From Tritrichomonas musculus (Eukaryota > Parabasalia > Tritrichomonadida > Tritrichomonadidae): a DNA stretch of 64,000 bases. Below, in pieces: positions 36,001 through 46,783 of the stretch. Every line of letters starts with the position of its first letter. Within the stretch, counting starts at the first letter, position 1. The notes under the pieces were generated by a model. The model was not told where the DNA came from. It made no database searches and saw nothing but the letters and a program-made list of their open reading frames with translations. Made by a program: the position numbers and the translations under genes. The DNA lies in the NCBI GenBank assembly GCA_039105265.1, contig JAPFFF010000020.1, forward strand, positions 186,001 to 250,000, read 5' to 3'.

Positions 36001-38481
36001 ATGATAGATTGGTGTCAATTTTTATCTTTTGTCTCTCATATAACGGTTTTATGCTCAGAAGAAGAACCAAATCAGGAACAATTTGAAAAATTCAATAGAT
36101 TTTTATTAACGCAATATTCCTCAGCAGATTTAATAATTTGTTCTCCTGTTACAGATAAACTTTCCGAGTTAAATGGCAAGCCATATTTATCAATTGATAT
36201 TAACTCGTTGAATGAAAATGTATTAAAAGATGCTATTTTTAACCTAATTGTGCAAAAGAGAATGTTGTTTATGACACCAGAAACAGTATCAAAATATTCA
36301 TATAATGTCATAAGTAAAAAGATGAAAAATAAATTACAAACTAACAAAGAAAACTTTTATGAAGAAAGTATGAGCAATTATGCTTATCAAAAGAAAAGTG
36401 AAGCAATTGAATATTTCCATAAATTGCTTCAAGGATATAAAAATAGCATATATTTGAAAGCTAAATCAAGTGAAAATTTTGAAAGCTTCAAATTCCAAGA
36501 ACATTTGAGTATTTTAATTGATAAATCATTAAAATTTCATTTTTTAAATATTTACTCTGAATTATGGACTAAAAAAGATGTTCTTGATATAGCAATAATT
36601 ATAAGAAATGAAATTAGTAATGATTTTGAAGCAGAAATTAAAGATATAAAACCAATTGAACCATTATGCATATTGTATTCATTGGTTAAATCAGGAATTA
36701 ACGAATCTTCATATTTGCAAGCCCAAAAATTAGCTGATGAAATATCAAAAACAAAATCAATTTTTCAATTAAAAAACCCAAAAATTTCTAGTGATTTAAA
36801 TCCAGAAAGTATTCATAATTTCGAAAAAAATGTAATTGATGAGCATAATAGAGTAATAAAAACAGCATTTGCAAAAGAAGAAATGCAACAAGAAAAAGAA
36901 TCAATTGCTCAAGAATTTAATAATTTCTTTGAACAAAATCCAACAGCATCTGATGAAGAGTATAAATCATTTTATAATAATATGAAATCCAAATATTGTT
37001 CAGATGAAAATCCATTTATTAGTAATTATTTTGATAATATGTCAAAAGTTAGACCTGCTTCAATTCAAATGGAATCATCGATAGAGCATGAGCCATTAGT
37101 AGATCAAATAAGCCAGCAAGAAGACTATCAAAATATAAAATCAAATCAAGATGAAGAGCAAAAACCTGTTATACCTGAAGTTAATGATAATGAAGAAATT
37201 ACTATAAAGATAGATCAAAAATCATTTTCAAATGCACATATTAATGTTCAACCTGAAAGAATAAAAACAAATATTGATATGAACAGAACTTGTCATGAAT
37301 TATTTGAAATAGTAAAAAATTTATTTACATTAAATATGATCCCATTTTATATGACTAGAATTGCAAATAATTCAAACAATGATCCAATTGAAATTCAAGT
37401 ATTTAATGATTTAAATCCAATTTCAACTTTAAATAGCCATTATTTTACAGTTTATTATGGGGAAACTGTTTATTCAACAAAAACATTCATTGAATCATTA
37501 ACGAATGCAAGAACTATTAGAATATCAGATGATTTCATAATAAAAACAAATTCAACTAGTTCTAATTATAAAGTTACTTTTCCAGCAAATCATAATGGCT
37601 GGTTTAATGTGTCGTTTAATATAACAAATGATTCACCAACAAGAAACACTGATAAAGCATTAATAATATTGACTTTAAATAATGAAGAAACATCATATCT
37701 TCAAGAAGGAAATGCATTATTACATCGATATCTTCAAGGAGATACTTGGATAACAGATGAACAAGAAGTATTTTTGTCATTTCCTGATTGCAAAAAAGCA
37801 ATATTTTTACTTAATCATTGTTCAGACCACAAAATTGAACCAAGAGATACAAAATTGGAATCTTTAATTCCAGAGAATTGTAAAAATGGAAATTTTTCAC
37901 GTGATTGGGAAGGAATGAATGCTGACCAATCATTCCCAAGAGGAGGTAGACCTTACTATGTACCAATTGGTTATCTTTCAGTTGGAATTAAAGTTAATTC
38001 ATTTGATGAAAATACTTGTGTTGCTTTTCATGGGACTAAAGCTTTATCTGTTTCAGGTATCGTCATGAATGGATTTAAAACACCAAAAGAATACAAAGGC
38101 GTTTTCGAAGGTCATATAAAATTAGACCGTGAGGTCTATGGTATCAAAGATTTTGCTAATGCAATTTTTGTTTCACCATCTATTAAATACTCTTCAATGT
38201 ATGGAAAGAGTGAAATTATAGCAAGTGGCCCAGATGGCTGCTGTGTTGCATCAGGACATATTGAACAAAATAAAATTAGAATTCTTATTTTACAAGTAAG
38301 AGTCAAACCAAATGCATTTTCAATTAATGAAAATACAACATTATCAAGTTTTAAAGATTCACACTATGAAGATGGCGAATTAGAATGGAGAATAGGAAAT
38401 TCAAGTGATTTATTTCCATATAGACTTCTTTACAAGCATGTAACTCCTGATGATTTCTACTCTTCTCTTAGTTCTATATGA
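36001..38481 (+). CDS. ADP-ribosyltransferase-like protein, C-terminal part of the same-frame locus
   Basis: 826 residues from the first ATG, but the frame is open and protein-like from 35758, right after the TAA of the preceding gene (SCYFVVLYGNPTCTRNVLNS, then ITIYGPCNVVPF). That upstream stretch looks like a degenerate nucleotide-binding or GTPase-like start (YGNPTCT at the P-loop position), which is inference. Residues about 60-420 are helical. Residues about 425-640 hold a beta-rich region. The C-terminal 200 residues (RGGRPYYVPIGYLSVGIKV, FHGTKALSVSGIVMNGF near 676, IFVSPSIKYSSMYGK and DGELEWRIG near 790) match the PARP/ART fold with the expected His, Tyr and Glu, in the version seen in neuralized-like and other multidomain eukaryotic proteins. 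A mono-ADP-ribosyltransferase role is likely but unproven. Confidence 0.72.
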   Translation: MIDWCQFLSFVSHITVLCSEEEPNQEQFEKFNRFLLTQYSSADLIICSPVTDKLSELNGKPYLSIDINSLNENVLKDAIFNLIVQKRMLFMTPETVSKYSYNVISKKMKNKLQTNKENFYEESMSNYAYQKKSEAIEYFHKLLQGYKNSIYLKAKSSENFESFKFQEHLSILIDKSLKFHFLNIYSELWTKKDVLDIAIIIRNEISNDFEAEIKDIKPIEPLCILYSLVKSGINESSYLQAQKLADEISKTKSIFQLKNPKISSDLNPESIHNFEKNVIDEHNRVIKTAFAKEEMQQEKESIAQEFNNFFEQNPTASDEEYKSFYNNMKSKYCSDENPFISNYFDNMSKVRPASIQMESSIEHEPLVDQISQQEDYQNIKSNQDEEQKPVIPEVNDNEEITIKIDQKSFSNAHINVQPERIKTNIDMNRTCHELFEIVKNLFTLNMIPFYMTRIANNSNNDPIEIQVFNDLNPISTLNSHYFTVYYGETVYSTKTFIESLTNARTIRISDDFIIKTNSTSSNYKVTFPANHNGWFNVSFNITNDSPTRNTDKALIILTLNNEETSYLQEGNALLHRYLQGDTWITDEQEVFLSFPDCKKAIFLLNHCSDHKIEPRDTKLESLIPENCKNGNFSRDWEGMNADQSFPRGGRPYYVPIGYLSVGIKVNSFDENTCVAFHGTKALSVSGIVMNGFKTPKEYKGVFEGHIKLDREVYGIKDFANAIFVSPSIKYSSMYGKSEIIASGPDGCCVASGHIEQNKIRILILQVRVKPNAFSINENTTLSSFKDSHYEDGELEWRIGNSSDLFPYRLLYKHVTPDDFYSSLSSI

Positions 38482-39411
38482 TAATTCAAAATAATTCATT
38501 TTATTCAAAAAAATTAATGAATAAAAAATCATTTTTATTTTTATTATCAAAAAGTTTTATTTCAAAAATCTCTCTTTATGAGCAAATGCTAAATCGGTAT
38601 ATGCAGATTTTTTAGAAAAAACGTTAAGATTAGGCCCTATTCTCTACAATTTGTAACTTTTTTTTCGGCTATTTTTTCTTGTAAACATTTTTTTTTTTGT
38701 TAACCAATTGAGTCAATTGAATTGACAATGATAAAACTATTGATTCATCATTCACTATTGTTGTTTCAAATGTAATGGTTTATGAATAATTAGAGCTGTT
38801 TTTTGCTTTCGCTTTTTCAGGAGTAAACATACTCGAAAACCTCATGTCTTGAAGTTAGCCTTCATTAAAGGAACCACCTTTTTGAATGAATTCTATTTGT
38901 GCTCTTAATACTTCAATTCTTGTATTGTTGATATACACAGCAATTGCCTTCAATCTCGACAAGAAAAGTGCAATTTGGAGCCTCAATAATAGTGGTGCAA
39001 TTTTATTTCGGTTCTTGTTTAAGTCGAGTAATTCACGGGCAATCCAATCGAGTACTTTTCTATGCCAAGCTTGGCATAGAATTATCTTTCGACTTTTCCA
39101 TTGAAATCAAAAAGTTCACATCAACGTTTTAATCTTCAGATGAGTTAACTTTTAATGAAAATTTGGCCGGAAGATCATTCATCTTTTTCATGATCCATTC
39201 CATTCCACCAATTCTCCTCTTCTTGTAAAAGGCTCGACTTTCTCAAGCAATTCGCACCAATATTATTGTTAAAAAGATGAATATACCAATTGGTTAATTG
39301 ATTCTCCCCATTGGTTATTCATTATTGGATTTACCCAATTAAGAGCTTTCATTTCAATTAATCTCCATTTTGCCTGCTCTTTTGAAAAAACATTTTTCAA
39401 CGATATATTCA
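38482..39411. other. Spacer with unidentified decayed coding remnants
   Basis: On the minus strand short leucine-rich helical readings occur (for example VLDWIARELLDLNKNRNKIA and RLKAIAVYINNTRIEVLRAQ around 38890-39070), broken by stops. I cannot assign a family. The first 300 bases are plain AT spacer. Confidence 0.3.
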
Positions 39412-39651
39412 TCAATAAATATTTTGCTGTTGTTCAATGAGAAATAAAAGAATCCTTTTGTTGCTCCTAAAAATATTGAATACTTCTGAATTTGGAAAAT
39501 ATTTTTTGATATCTTCTTTGAAAAATAGCCAAATTCTTTCGATTTTACTGAAAAAGTTGGGGAAACGGTAGTGGTTATTCCTGATTCTGGAAATTAAGTG
39601 TAGCAATGACAAAAGATCATATTTGTAATCACTTATTTTTGTATTATTCAA
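39412..39651 (-). pseudogene. Ankyrin-family N-terminal fragment
   Basis: A 79-residue minus-strand frame (LLSLLHLISRIRNNHYRFPN, FFSKIERIWLFFKEDIKKYF, FRSNKRILLFLIEQ) that aligns with residues 45-115 of the intact ankyrin protein at 40905 (LLHLISNIGNNHHRSPN, KDNKRILLFLIEE). It has no ankyrin repeats and no family-type start, so it is a truncated relic. Confidence 0.7.
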
Positions 39652-39689
39652 TTTGTCTTTGAGATTTAGAAAATTTTCATCTTAAAATG

Positions 39690-40210
39690 AAAAAATTGAT
39701 CCAAATATCAAATACTTTAGTTACGATAGAAAATATGAAGATAAAAATAATCTTAAATATATGACTCTTTGCTATAACGAAAAAACAGCATTATATATTG
39801 CTGTTGAAAAAGAAAATGTCGAGTTAGTTAGAATTTTATTATCATGCCCGAATATTGATGTCAATAGCAGATCTATCGAAAAAAAGATAAATCAATTTAA
39901 GAATATGGCACTAGTGCTAAAAAATGCTACGAAGAAAAACAATATGATAGTAATCGTGGAATAAATTATGAAAAAACACAATTATATTTGGCCATTGAAA
40001 AGAAAAATATCGAAATCATTCAAAAATTGATATAAATGCATATTCATCCTATCATAAAGGATGCTATTATGATCATCGTAATTGTGAAAATGAAGCCTTT
40101 TCATATAAAGAACAGCATTATTCTTAGCTTTTGAGATGAAAAGTGCCGAAATAGTTCAAATTTTAATATCTTTTCCAAGTATCGATATTAATAAAAAGAA
40201 ATATTGATTT
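39690..40210 (+). pseudogene. Decayed ankyrin-repeat C-terminus
   Basis: One frame reads IDPNIKYFSYDRKYEDKNNL, then an ankyrin repeat TALYIAVEKENVELVRILLS with CPNIDVNSRS. A second frame gives YEKTQLYLAIEKKNIEIIQK and a third gives TALFLAFEMKSAEIVQILIS with FPSIDINKKK. The repeats are in order but fall in different frames with stops, so this is a relic of the C-terminal repeat array of a trichomonad ankyrin protein. It points away from the fragment at 39412-39651 on the other strand, so they are separate relics. Confidence 0.7.
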
Positions 40211-40904
40211 GTAGGATTCGACAAAATAAAGTTCATCTAACAAGTCTTTTTGTGGGTTTTATGGTTAAAAATTTGACCAGTATTATATAAATTTAATGAA
40301 TAATAATAATAATCTCAAAGAATTGCTGATTGCTATTTTTTCAGTTTCATATTAAAGTTGTTTATAAATGATCATTTTTACATGAAAGGTGGAAAAAAAA
40401 ATAATGGAAGCATTTTTGAATTAATTCATGTTTGTTCCGAAAAAAATAAAATGTAAAATTGATAAAAAAAAGTACAGTACAGTAACAAAAATTGAAAATG
40501 ATTCAAAAAAAAGAAAATCGGACTTTTTGATAAAAAAAGATAAAACAAAAAATAAAAATTGAAAAGAAACTTTCAAAAAGTTAGATTTTCATTTTTTTAT
40601 TCTCAAAAAAATTCAATTAAAATTTGAATGTATAAAAAATACGTTTTTAGTTTTGTTACTGTATAATTTCTATTGAAAATATAAAATTCAGAAGTAAAGT
40701 TATTTAGACTCACAAAATTTAATTAAGTTCATATCTTGAAAGTAGAAGCACAAATAATTGTACAAATCATTATATAATACAAATATAAATTTTATGAAAA
40801 TAAAAAATGTTTTATTTAAAATTTTATCGACAAATTCCCTACATAAATAACTCTATAATATGTTGCTAATTATTTTTCATATCACATTTCCTTACTTTTA
40901 AAGA
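40211..40904. other. AT-rich spacer
   Basis: No gene recognised. TCACATTTCC at 40882-40891 is a candidate initiator for the gene at 40905, giving a leader of about 21 bases. Confidence 0.4.
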
Positions 40905-42176
40905 ATGAACATTGTAGAATTTGTTGAAAAAAAGAAAAGTATTCAGAATGCTCTTCTAGAATTCCTTGAAGAAGAATCAGCTGCAGATGACAAATTCGAA
41001 AATTTTGTCAATCTTGTCACAGGTCAGCAAATAATTAAAGACCAATATGAATTCAAAGAATTATTACATTTAATAAGCAACATCGGGAATAATCATCATC
41101 GTTCCCCGAATTTTATTATAAAACTCGAGCGACTTTTGAGACAATTCAAACAAGATATCAAAATATATTTTTCGAATTCAGAAATTTTCGAAATTTTCAA
41201 AGATAACAAGAGGATCCTTCTTTTTCTTATTGAAGAAAAATTGATGATAATCGATGAATCCATTTTTTCAATAATTACGAGTGATAAATATGTCGAAAAG
41301 AACTATTGTGAATATTTTCAACCAGAAATCAAACCGCTTCTCACTCAAGAAAACATTGAAAAATACGGCAGCAAGAATAAATCATTAAAAAACGATAAAT
41401 TTATTGAAAGAATGAATAAAGAAATTGAAGAAAATTTCTATGATAAACGGCGAGAAGGATTGAATGATGATTATTTATGTGAACTGATTCGATTAAACAA
41501 AATTAAAGAATTTATCACATTTACTGAACAAAGAAATTTGTCACTTAAAAGTGAGATTAACAAATCAATTTTTGAAACAAACCAACTTTTGACTGATAAT
41601 AAAAAAATCAGTCTGATTAAATATGCATTATTTTATGGTTCGAATGACATCATCAAATACATGATAAATAAAAAAATTAATATAACACCATCGATGTTTA
41701 TTTATGCAGTTCACAGTTGTAATGTAGAGCTGATCAAATTTCTTGAAGCCATTGATGATTTATCACAATCTTATTCTGAATCTGAATCTGAATCTGAATC
41801 TGAAAATGATTCTAAAAATGATTCTAAAAATGATTCTGAAGATAGTTCTGATTTTGAATATCATTATGATTATTATGAAAGTGTTCTTTTCGAATCGATT
41901 AAATGTCATCACATTGAAATTTCAAAATACATTATTGAAAATTTAATCGGTGAATATTTTAAAAATGACATTAAAAACAACACTTGTGACAATATTTTTA
42001 TATATGCTGCTGAATATTTCAATTATTGTTTTTTCCCAACAAACATGGAATGCGAAAACATGTTTTTTTACTTATGTGAATCTGGTTATTACACACTTGT
42101 GAAACTTTATTTATCAGAATCAAAAATCGATATAAATGAAACAATTAAAACATTAATAATTCAAATAACATTTTAA
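40905..42176 (+). CDS. Trichomonad ankyrin-repeat protein, C-terminus shortened
   Basis: A 423-residue protein starting MNIVEFVEKKKSIQNALLEF. The N-terminal helical module (about 1-165) and the DUF3447-like block (YDKRREGLNDDYLCELIRLN, IFETNQLL, SLIKYALFYGSNDIIKYM) are complete. An acidic Ser/Glu/Asp tract encoded by GAATCT and GATTCT repeats lies near residues 285-310. The product ends IDINETIKTLIIQITF, where relatives continue with several ankyrin units. Those units are still present downstream but behind stops, so the protein appears shortened by decay. It is one of at least six ankyrin-family copies between 39 and 54 kb. Confidence 0.82.
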   Translation: MNIVEFVEKKKSIQNALLEFLEEESAADDKFENFVNLVTGQQIIKDQYEFKELLHLISNIGNNHHRSPNFIIKLERLLRQFKQDIKIYFSNSEIFEIFKDNKRILLFLIEEKLMIIDESIFSIITSDKYVEKNYCEYFQPEIKPLLTQENIEKYGSKNKSLKNDKFIERMNKEIEENFYDKRREGLNDDYLCELIRLNKIKEFITFTEQRNLSLKSEINKSIFETNQLLTDNKKISLIKYALFYGSNDIIKYMINKKINITPSMFIYAVHSCNVELIKFLEAIDDLSQSYSESESESESENDSKNDSKNDSEDSSDFEYHYDYYESVLFESIKCHHIEISKYIIENLIGEYFKNDIKNNTCDNIFIYAAEYFNYCFFPTNMECENMFFYLCESGYYTLVKLYLSESKIDINETIKTLIIQITF

Positions 42177-42730
42177 ATTTAAAAAGCATTTATGACATTC
42201 AAAATCTAACTTTTTTTTATAGTATTAAAAATTGAATGTTTTACAGAATTTAATTCAAACATTTTAATATGTCGGGGTTGACTTTTGCTGTAATTGGAAA
42301 ACAAAAAGAAATTGTTGAATTATTATTAAGCCAGGAAGGTATTGATGTCAACATCAATGATATTTTAAATCGAAAAGATTTATAATATTCAAATCTAACT
42401 TTTTCAATGATATTTAAAAATTGAATGATTTACGGAATTTAACCCAACCATTTTAATATGACGGCGTTGATTTATGCAGCATGTGTAGGCAATAAGGAAA
42501 TTGTTGAATTATTATTAAGACAAAAAGACATTGATATCAACTTCGAAGACATTAAAAATCAGAAAAATTCATGATATTCAAATTATCACTTTTTTTATGA
42601 TATTTGAAATTTTGAATGATTTATGGAATTTTTGTAAAAAAACACTTACGAAACTGCCATTAACTATGCAAGAAAAAATAATTATCAAGAAATTGTTGAC
42701 CTTCTATCAAAAGGATTGCTTCAAGTTTAG
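42177..42730 (+). pseudogene. Broken ankyrin repeat array following the 40905 gene
   Basis: Three ankyrin units lie in one common frame: LTFAVIGKQKEIVELLLSQ (about 42285), ALIYAACVGNKEIVELLLRQ (about 42465) and ETAINYARKNNYQEIVDLLS to the TAG at 42730. The roughly 85-base linkers between them are similar to one another and contain stops at matching places. The linker near 46.3 kb keeps a readable version (NLNNLWNLIQTFNYSALFYA), which shows that linkers were once coding. The array was probably copied after it had already been broken. Confidence 0.65.
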
Positions 42731-43039
42731 CTTTATGCCAAAATAAGAAGTTGATATACAGAATATTGATTCAATTTCGTTTCAACTTCAGAATGATTAA
42801 ATCTTCGTTTTTTTAAAAAAATTTTATTTTAATTAAAAATATTTTTGTTTTGTTTTTCAATTGTTTTTAAATTGATTGAAATCCAATGATATCAAATTAA
42901 TTTTCAACATTATTCATCATCAATATAAAAAAGCAAAGAATTATATAATTCTTTTTAAAAACGATGTTGAAACATCTTGAAGTTAACTCTGAGTTGTCAT
43001 ATCTTTTTGAAATGAGATTCCCATACTTTAAAAAAATTT
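42731..43039. other. AT-rich spacer
   Basis: No gene seen between two ankyrin copies. Confidence 0.35.
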
Positions 43040-43832
43040 TTGGAAATTTCATTGATTTTTTGGTTAGAAGATGAAGAAAGATATAAATATTTAATTGATC
43101 AAGTTAAAAATCAAAATATTGTTGAAGAAAAACACGATTTTAAAATATCACAAAGCTTAATAAACAGGATTTCGAATTACCATCGCTGCCCTCCAAACTT
43201 TATTTCTAAGATTGAGCGAATATTGCGATATTTCAAAGCAGATATTCACAAATATTTTATAAATACAGAATTTTTCAAAATTGTAAAAGAAAATAAACGA
43301 GTTCTTCTATTCCTCTTTGAAGAAATAATTATTGTAATTGATGAACATATTGTATCGCGGATTACCAGTGACAAGTATTATATATAGAATACTTTACACC
43401 ATAGATAAGACCTTTTATAACGGAAGAATTCATTCAAAAATATGGCAAAGTAAATCAACAATTGGAAAAAGAAAACTTTCTTCAAGAAATCAGTAAAGAA
43501 TTACCAGAAGATTTTTTTGAAAAAAGAAAAAAAGGCGAAAATGACGGTTATTTATGTGAACTGATACGAACAAACCAAGTAAAAGAATTTGGCATTTTTG
43601 TTAACCAAAATAATTTGTCACTTGATGGTTACAATAAAATTTCAATTTTTGAAACAAATCCACTTTTGATTCAATCTCAAGCAGTCACTCTGATTAAATA
43701 TGCGTCATTTTTTGGATCACTTGACATCATCAAATATATTAAAACTAATGCAATTCACAATGGAAATGCAGAACTAATCAGATACATTGAAGACAATCAT
43801 GTTTAACCACCAAAAGATGATTATGAAATATA

Positions 43833-44290
43833 GTTGGTGGAAAAAACTGCGTTTTGAGGACAAAACTATGTTTTCTCGATGAATATTCAATATTTTTTAA
43901 TAAAAATTATATATAGTCACATTTCATATTAATACAAATCTATATACATGTTTTTATCAATTTTATTGAACTTAAACTTTGATAATATTATAATAAAAAT
44001 TATTTTATAACATGAACATTTTTTTAATATTTCCTAATTTTTAAATTATCGCTTGGATATACTATAAAATGGATAAAATATTTTTTAACAAATGTTGTTC
44101 AGTAAGGAAAAAAAATCGATTTTTAAAAGATTTTTTAATATTCACTTCACCACTATAATTCTTTTTATATCACATTTCAGTTTTTATATAGGAAAATGGC
44201 TTTTTAAAAACGCATTTTTATTTCATTAAAACATATTATTGTTTAATGATATTCTGCTAATACTTTATTGATAAAATAAAATTACTGAAA
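43833..44290. repeat. Left terminal inverted repeat
   Basis: 458 bases matching 45299-45756 in inverted orientation; identity is broken only after ATTACTGAAA. Confidence 0.88.
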
Positions 44291-45298
44291 TAGTCCTTTG
44301 ATATTAAGATAAATTGCTTTTAATATTTTTTTTAATAACTTTTTTTATCAACTTAAATTTCACTATACTAGATTTATCAACAAAATTTACTACTAATATA
44401 CTATATATCTACATATTATATATTATCAGATTTTAATAATAAATCCTGCGTAAATTACTTCCTCATGTTAGAAATTAAATTGCAACTTTAGTTAAAAATA
44501 TCTTTGATTATACATAATGTGTATGGAATTTTCGTATAACAATTATAAAATATATATAATATTGGTATCTATATGTTTTTACACAGCCAAATCTGGCAAA
44601 TCATTTATAGGTCACTTGGTTGAAAAGATGAAGAATCAAAATTAATCTACTTTATTTTTTTCTACCAAAGAATTAGATTGATCTAATTTTTTGTAGAAAT
44701 GAATAATATTCAAATATAAATATGAATATGATATTATCATTCAATAATATATTATATTTGTCATTTTTGGGAAGATGATTAAAAATTAATTTTGTGTGCT
44801 TTTCTCAAGGAACAAGTGTCATCGTATAAATTTATCTATATATATTTATTATTGACATGTAATGTTATCCTAAATATTAAAGTTATTAAATATTTCTTTT
44901 TAAAAATTCTTACAAAACTTGGTTTTAATATATATTCAAAAAACACTAATATTTTTAGACATAATCAATATTTGATTATAATATTTATAATATACATGTT
45001 ACCTTTGATATTATAAATATTTTCACTTCAAAAAATGCAATTTACTCTTTTTTTCCTATGAAAAATTTTTTTTTCAAATTTTTTTGAAAGTTTTTTTTAG
45101 CATGAATAACTTGATGATTATTAAAGATATAATAATTTTAACATTCTATTTATTATTTTAATAGAATGATATATAATATCTATTTTTTTAATAATGATAA
45201 TCATTTAGATATATCGAGGAAAATGTTTGTTTGTTTCACTTAGCATTTGAAAAGAAAAAAAAATTCAATTTCAGCTAAAATTCTAAAAAAAAATAACT

Positions 45299-45756
45299 TT
45301 TCAGTAATTTTATTTTATCAATAAAGTATTAGCAGAATATCATTAAACAATAATATGTTTTAATGAAATAAAAATGCGTTTTTAAAAAGCCATTTTCCTA
45401 TATAAAAACTGAAATGTGATATAAAAAGAATTATAGTGGTGAAGTGAATATTAAAAAATCTTTTAAAAATCGATTTTTTTTCCTTACTGAACAACATTTG
45501 TTAAAAAATATTTTATCCATTTTATAGTATATCCAAGCGATAATTTAAAAATTAGGAAATATTAAAAAAATGTTCATGTTATAAAATAATTTTTATTATA
45601 ATATTATCAAAGTTTAAGTTCAATAAAATTGATAAAAACATGTATATAGATTTGTATTAATATGAAATGTGACTATATATAATTTTTATTAAAAAATATT
45701 GAATATTCATCGAGAAAACATAGTTTTGTCCTCAAAACGCAGTTTTTTCCACCAAC
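45299..45756. repeat. Right terminal inverted repeat
   Basis: Inverted partner of 43833-44290; the end reads CCACCAAC before the flanking TATA. Confidence 0.88.
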
Positions 45757-46783
45757 TATAATTCTTAGAGAATTAATTAAATATCATCAAAATGATGTTG
45801 CAAGCTACATCTTTGATTACTTGATCAAAGATGAAGATCTAAAACTATAGTAGCAATCTTTATCGTTATGCTGTTGGTTCTTACAATTCTTGTTTCTTCC
45901 CAGAAAGCATGGAATACAAAAACATGTTTTGCTCTTTTTTTGACTTTGATTATTACTCTTTTGTGAAACTTTATATTGAAGATAAATGCATCGAGGTAAA
46001 TGCAAAAAGTTTTTAATGATTAATCATTTTAATGACATAATGAATCAAAAAAATTCATTCAATTCAAATTCAACTTTTTCAATACCTTTGAAAATTTGAA
46101 TGGTTTATTGAATTTTAACACAAAAAATTAAAAAGAAGGCATTGATTTATGCAGTATTAAATGGTTATAAAGAAATTGTTGAATTGCTATTAAAACAAAA
46201 CGGAATTGATGTCAACATCAAAGACATTTTAAAATTTGAAATATTTATAAAGTTTTAAATCTACCTTTTTTTTATTCACAAAATTGAAAATTTGAATAAT
46301 TTATGGAATTTAATACAAACATTTAATTATAGTGCGTTGTTTTATGCCATACCAAAAAAATATATGGAAATTATTGAATTACTATTAAAACAAGAAAATT
46401 ACATTACTTTGAAATTGTGAATTATTTATGGAATATTCGAAAGAAAAAACATACAAAACTGCCAAGGACAATGCAAAAGAAAAAAATTATCCAGAAATTG
46501 TTGAGCTGCTATCTAACTTTCAATAAAAATTAAAAGGATAAAATCAATTACTATTTAAATAAAAGTTCAAAGAATGTTTTTGTTTTAAAACTAGTTTTAA
46601 AGTTAATCCTGTCCAAAATTGGAATATTTTCATAACTTTTTCAATGAAAACTTAGATTTAAAGTATTCTTGCTAAATAATAATAAAATTAACTTTTTCAT
46701 TAACACTCTTTTTATATGCAGCATAAAATAACTTTTAATTTGATAAAAAATTAATATTTATTAAAATGTTTAGTTAGATAGAT

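Larger units (their letters stand above)
43833..45756. mobile_element. Non-autonomous DNA transposon with 458-bp terminal inverted repeats
   Basis: The first 458 bases (43833-44290) are the near-exact reverse complement of the last 458 (45299-45756). The tips read GTTGGTGGAAAAAACTGC and its complement. Both ends are flanked by TA (TATA on each side), which fits a TA target duplication as in Tc1/mariner elements or a TATA one. The internal 1008 bases (44291-45298) have only one short hydrophobic frame (44792-45016) without transposase motifs, so the element depends on a source elsewhere. Near-identity of the arms implies a recent insertion or ongoing gene conversion. Family is not identified; a foldback or long-TIR MITE-like element is the best description. 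Confidence 0.88.
43040..46526 (+). pseudogene. Ankyrin-protein pseudogene split by a DNA transposon
   Basis: The 5' part (43040-43832) covers the N-terminal module (RISNYHRCPPNFISKIERIL, KENKRVLLFLFEE) and the DUF3447-like block (FEKRKKGENDGYLCELIRTN, TLIKYASFFGSLDIIKYI). It has a break near 43387 and no family-type ATG. The 3' part resumes at 45757 with LRELIKYHQNDVASYIFDYL and CFFPESMEYKNMF, exactly where the intact relative at 40905 has FESIKCHHIEISKYI and CFFPTNMECENMF. Broken ankyrin units follow, ending TYKTAKDNAKEKNYPEIVEL near 46526. The element at 43833-45756 sits at the join. The gene also carries older breaks, so it was probably already dead before the insertion. Confidence 0.8.

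Noticed and set aside
33730-38481. Reassigned UAA codon (UAA read as glutamine)
   Set aside because: Many intact genes in the window end in TAA at the expected place, so UAA is a normal stop here; local read-through remains possible.
42177-42730. Introns between ankyrin units
   Set aside because: The linkers lack the GTAYGT and ACTAACACACAG signals of trichomonad introns, and a related linker near 46.3 kb is readable as protein.
44792-45016. Transposase inside the long-TIR element
   Set aside because: The 74-residue hydrophobic frame has no DDE or DNA-binding motif and AT-driven composition.
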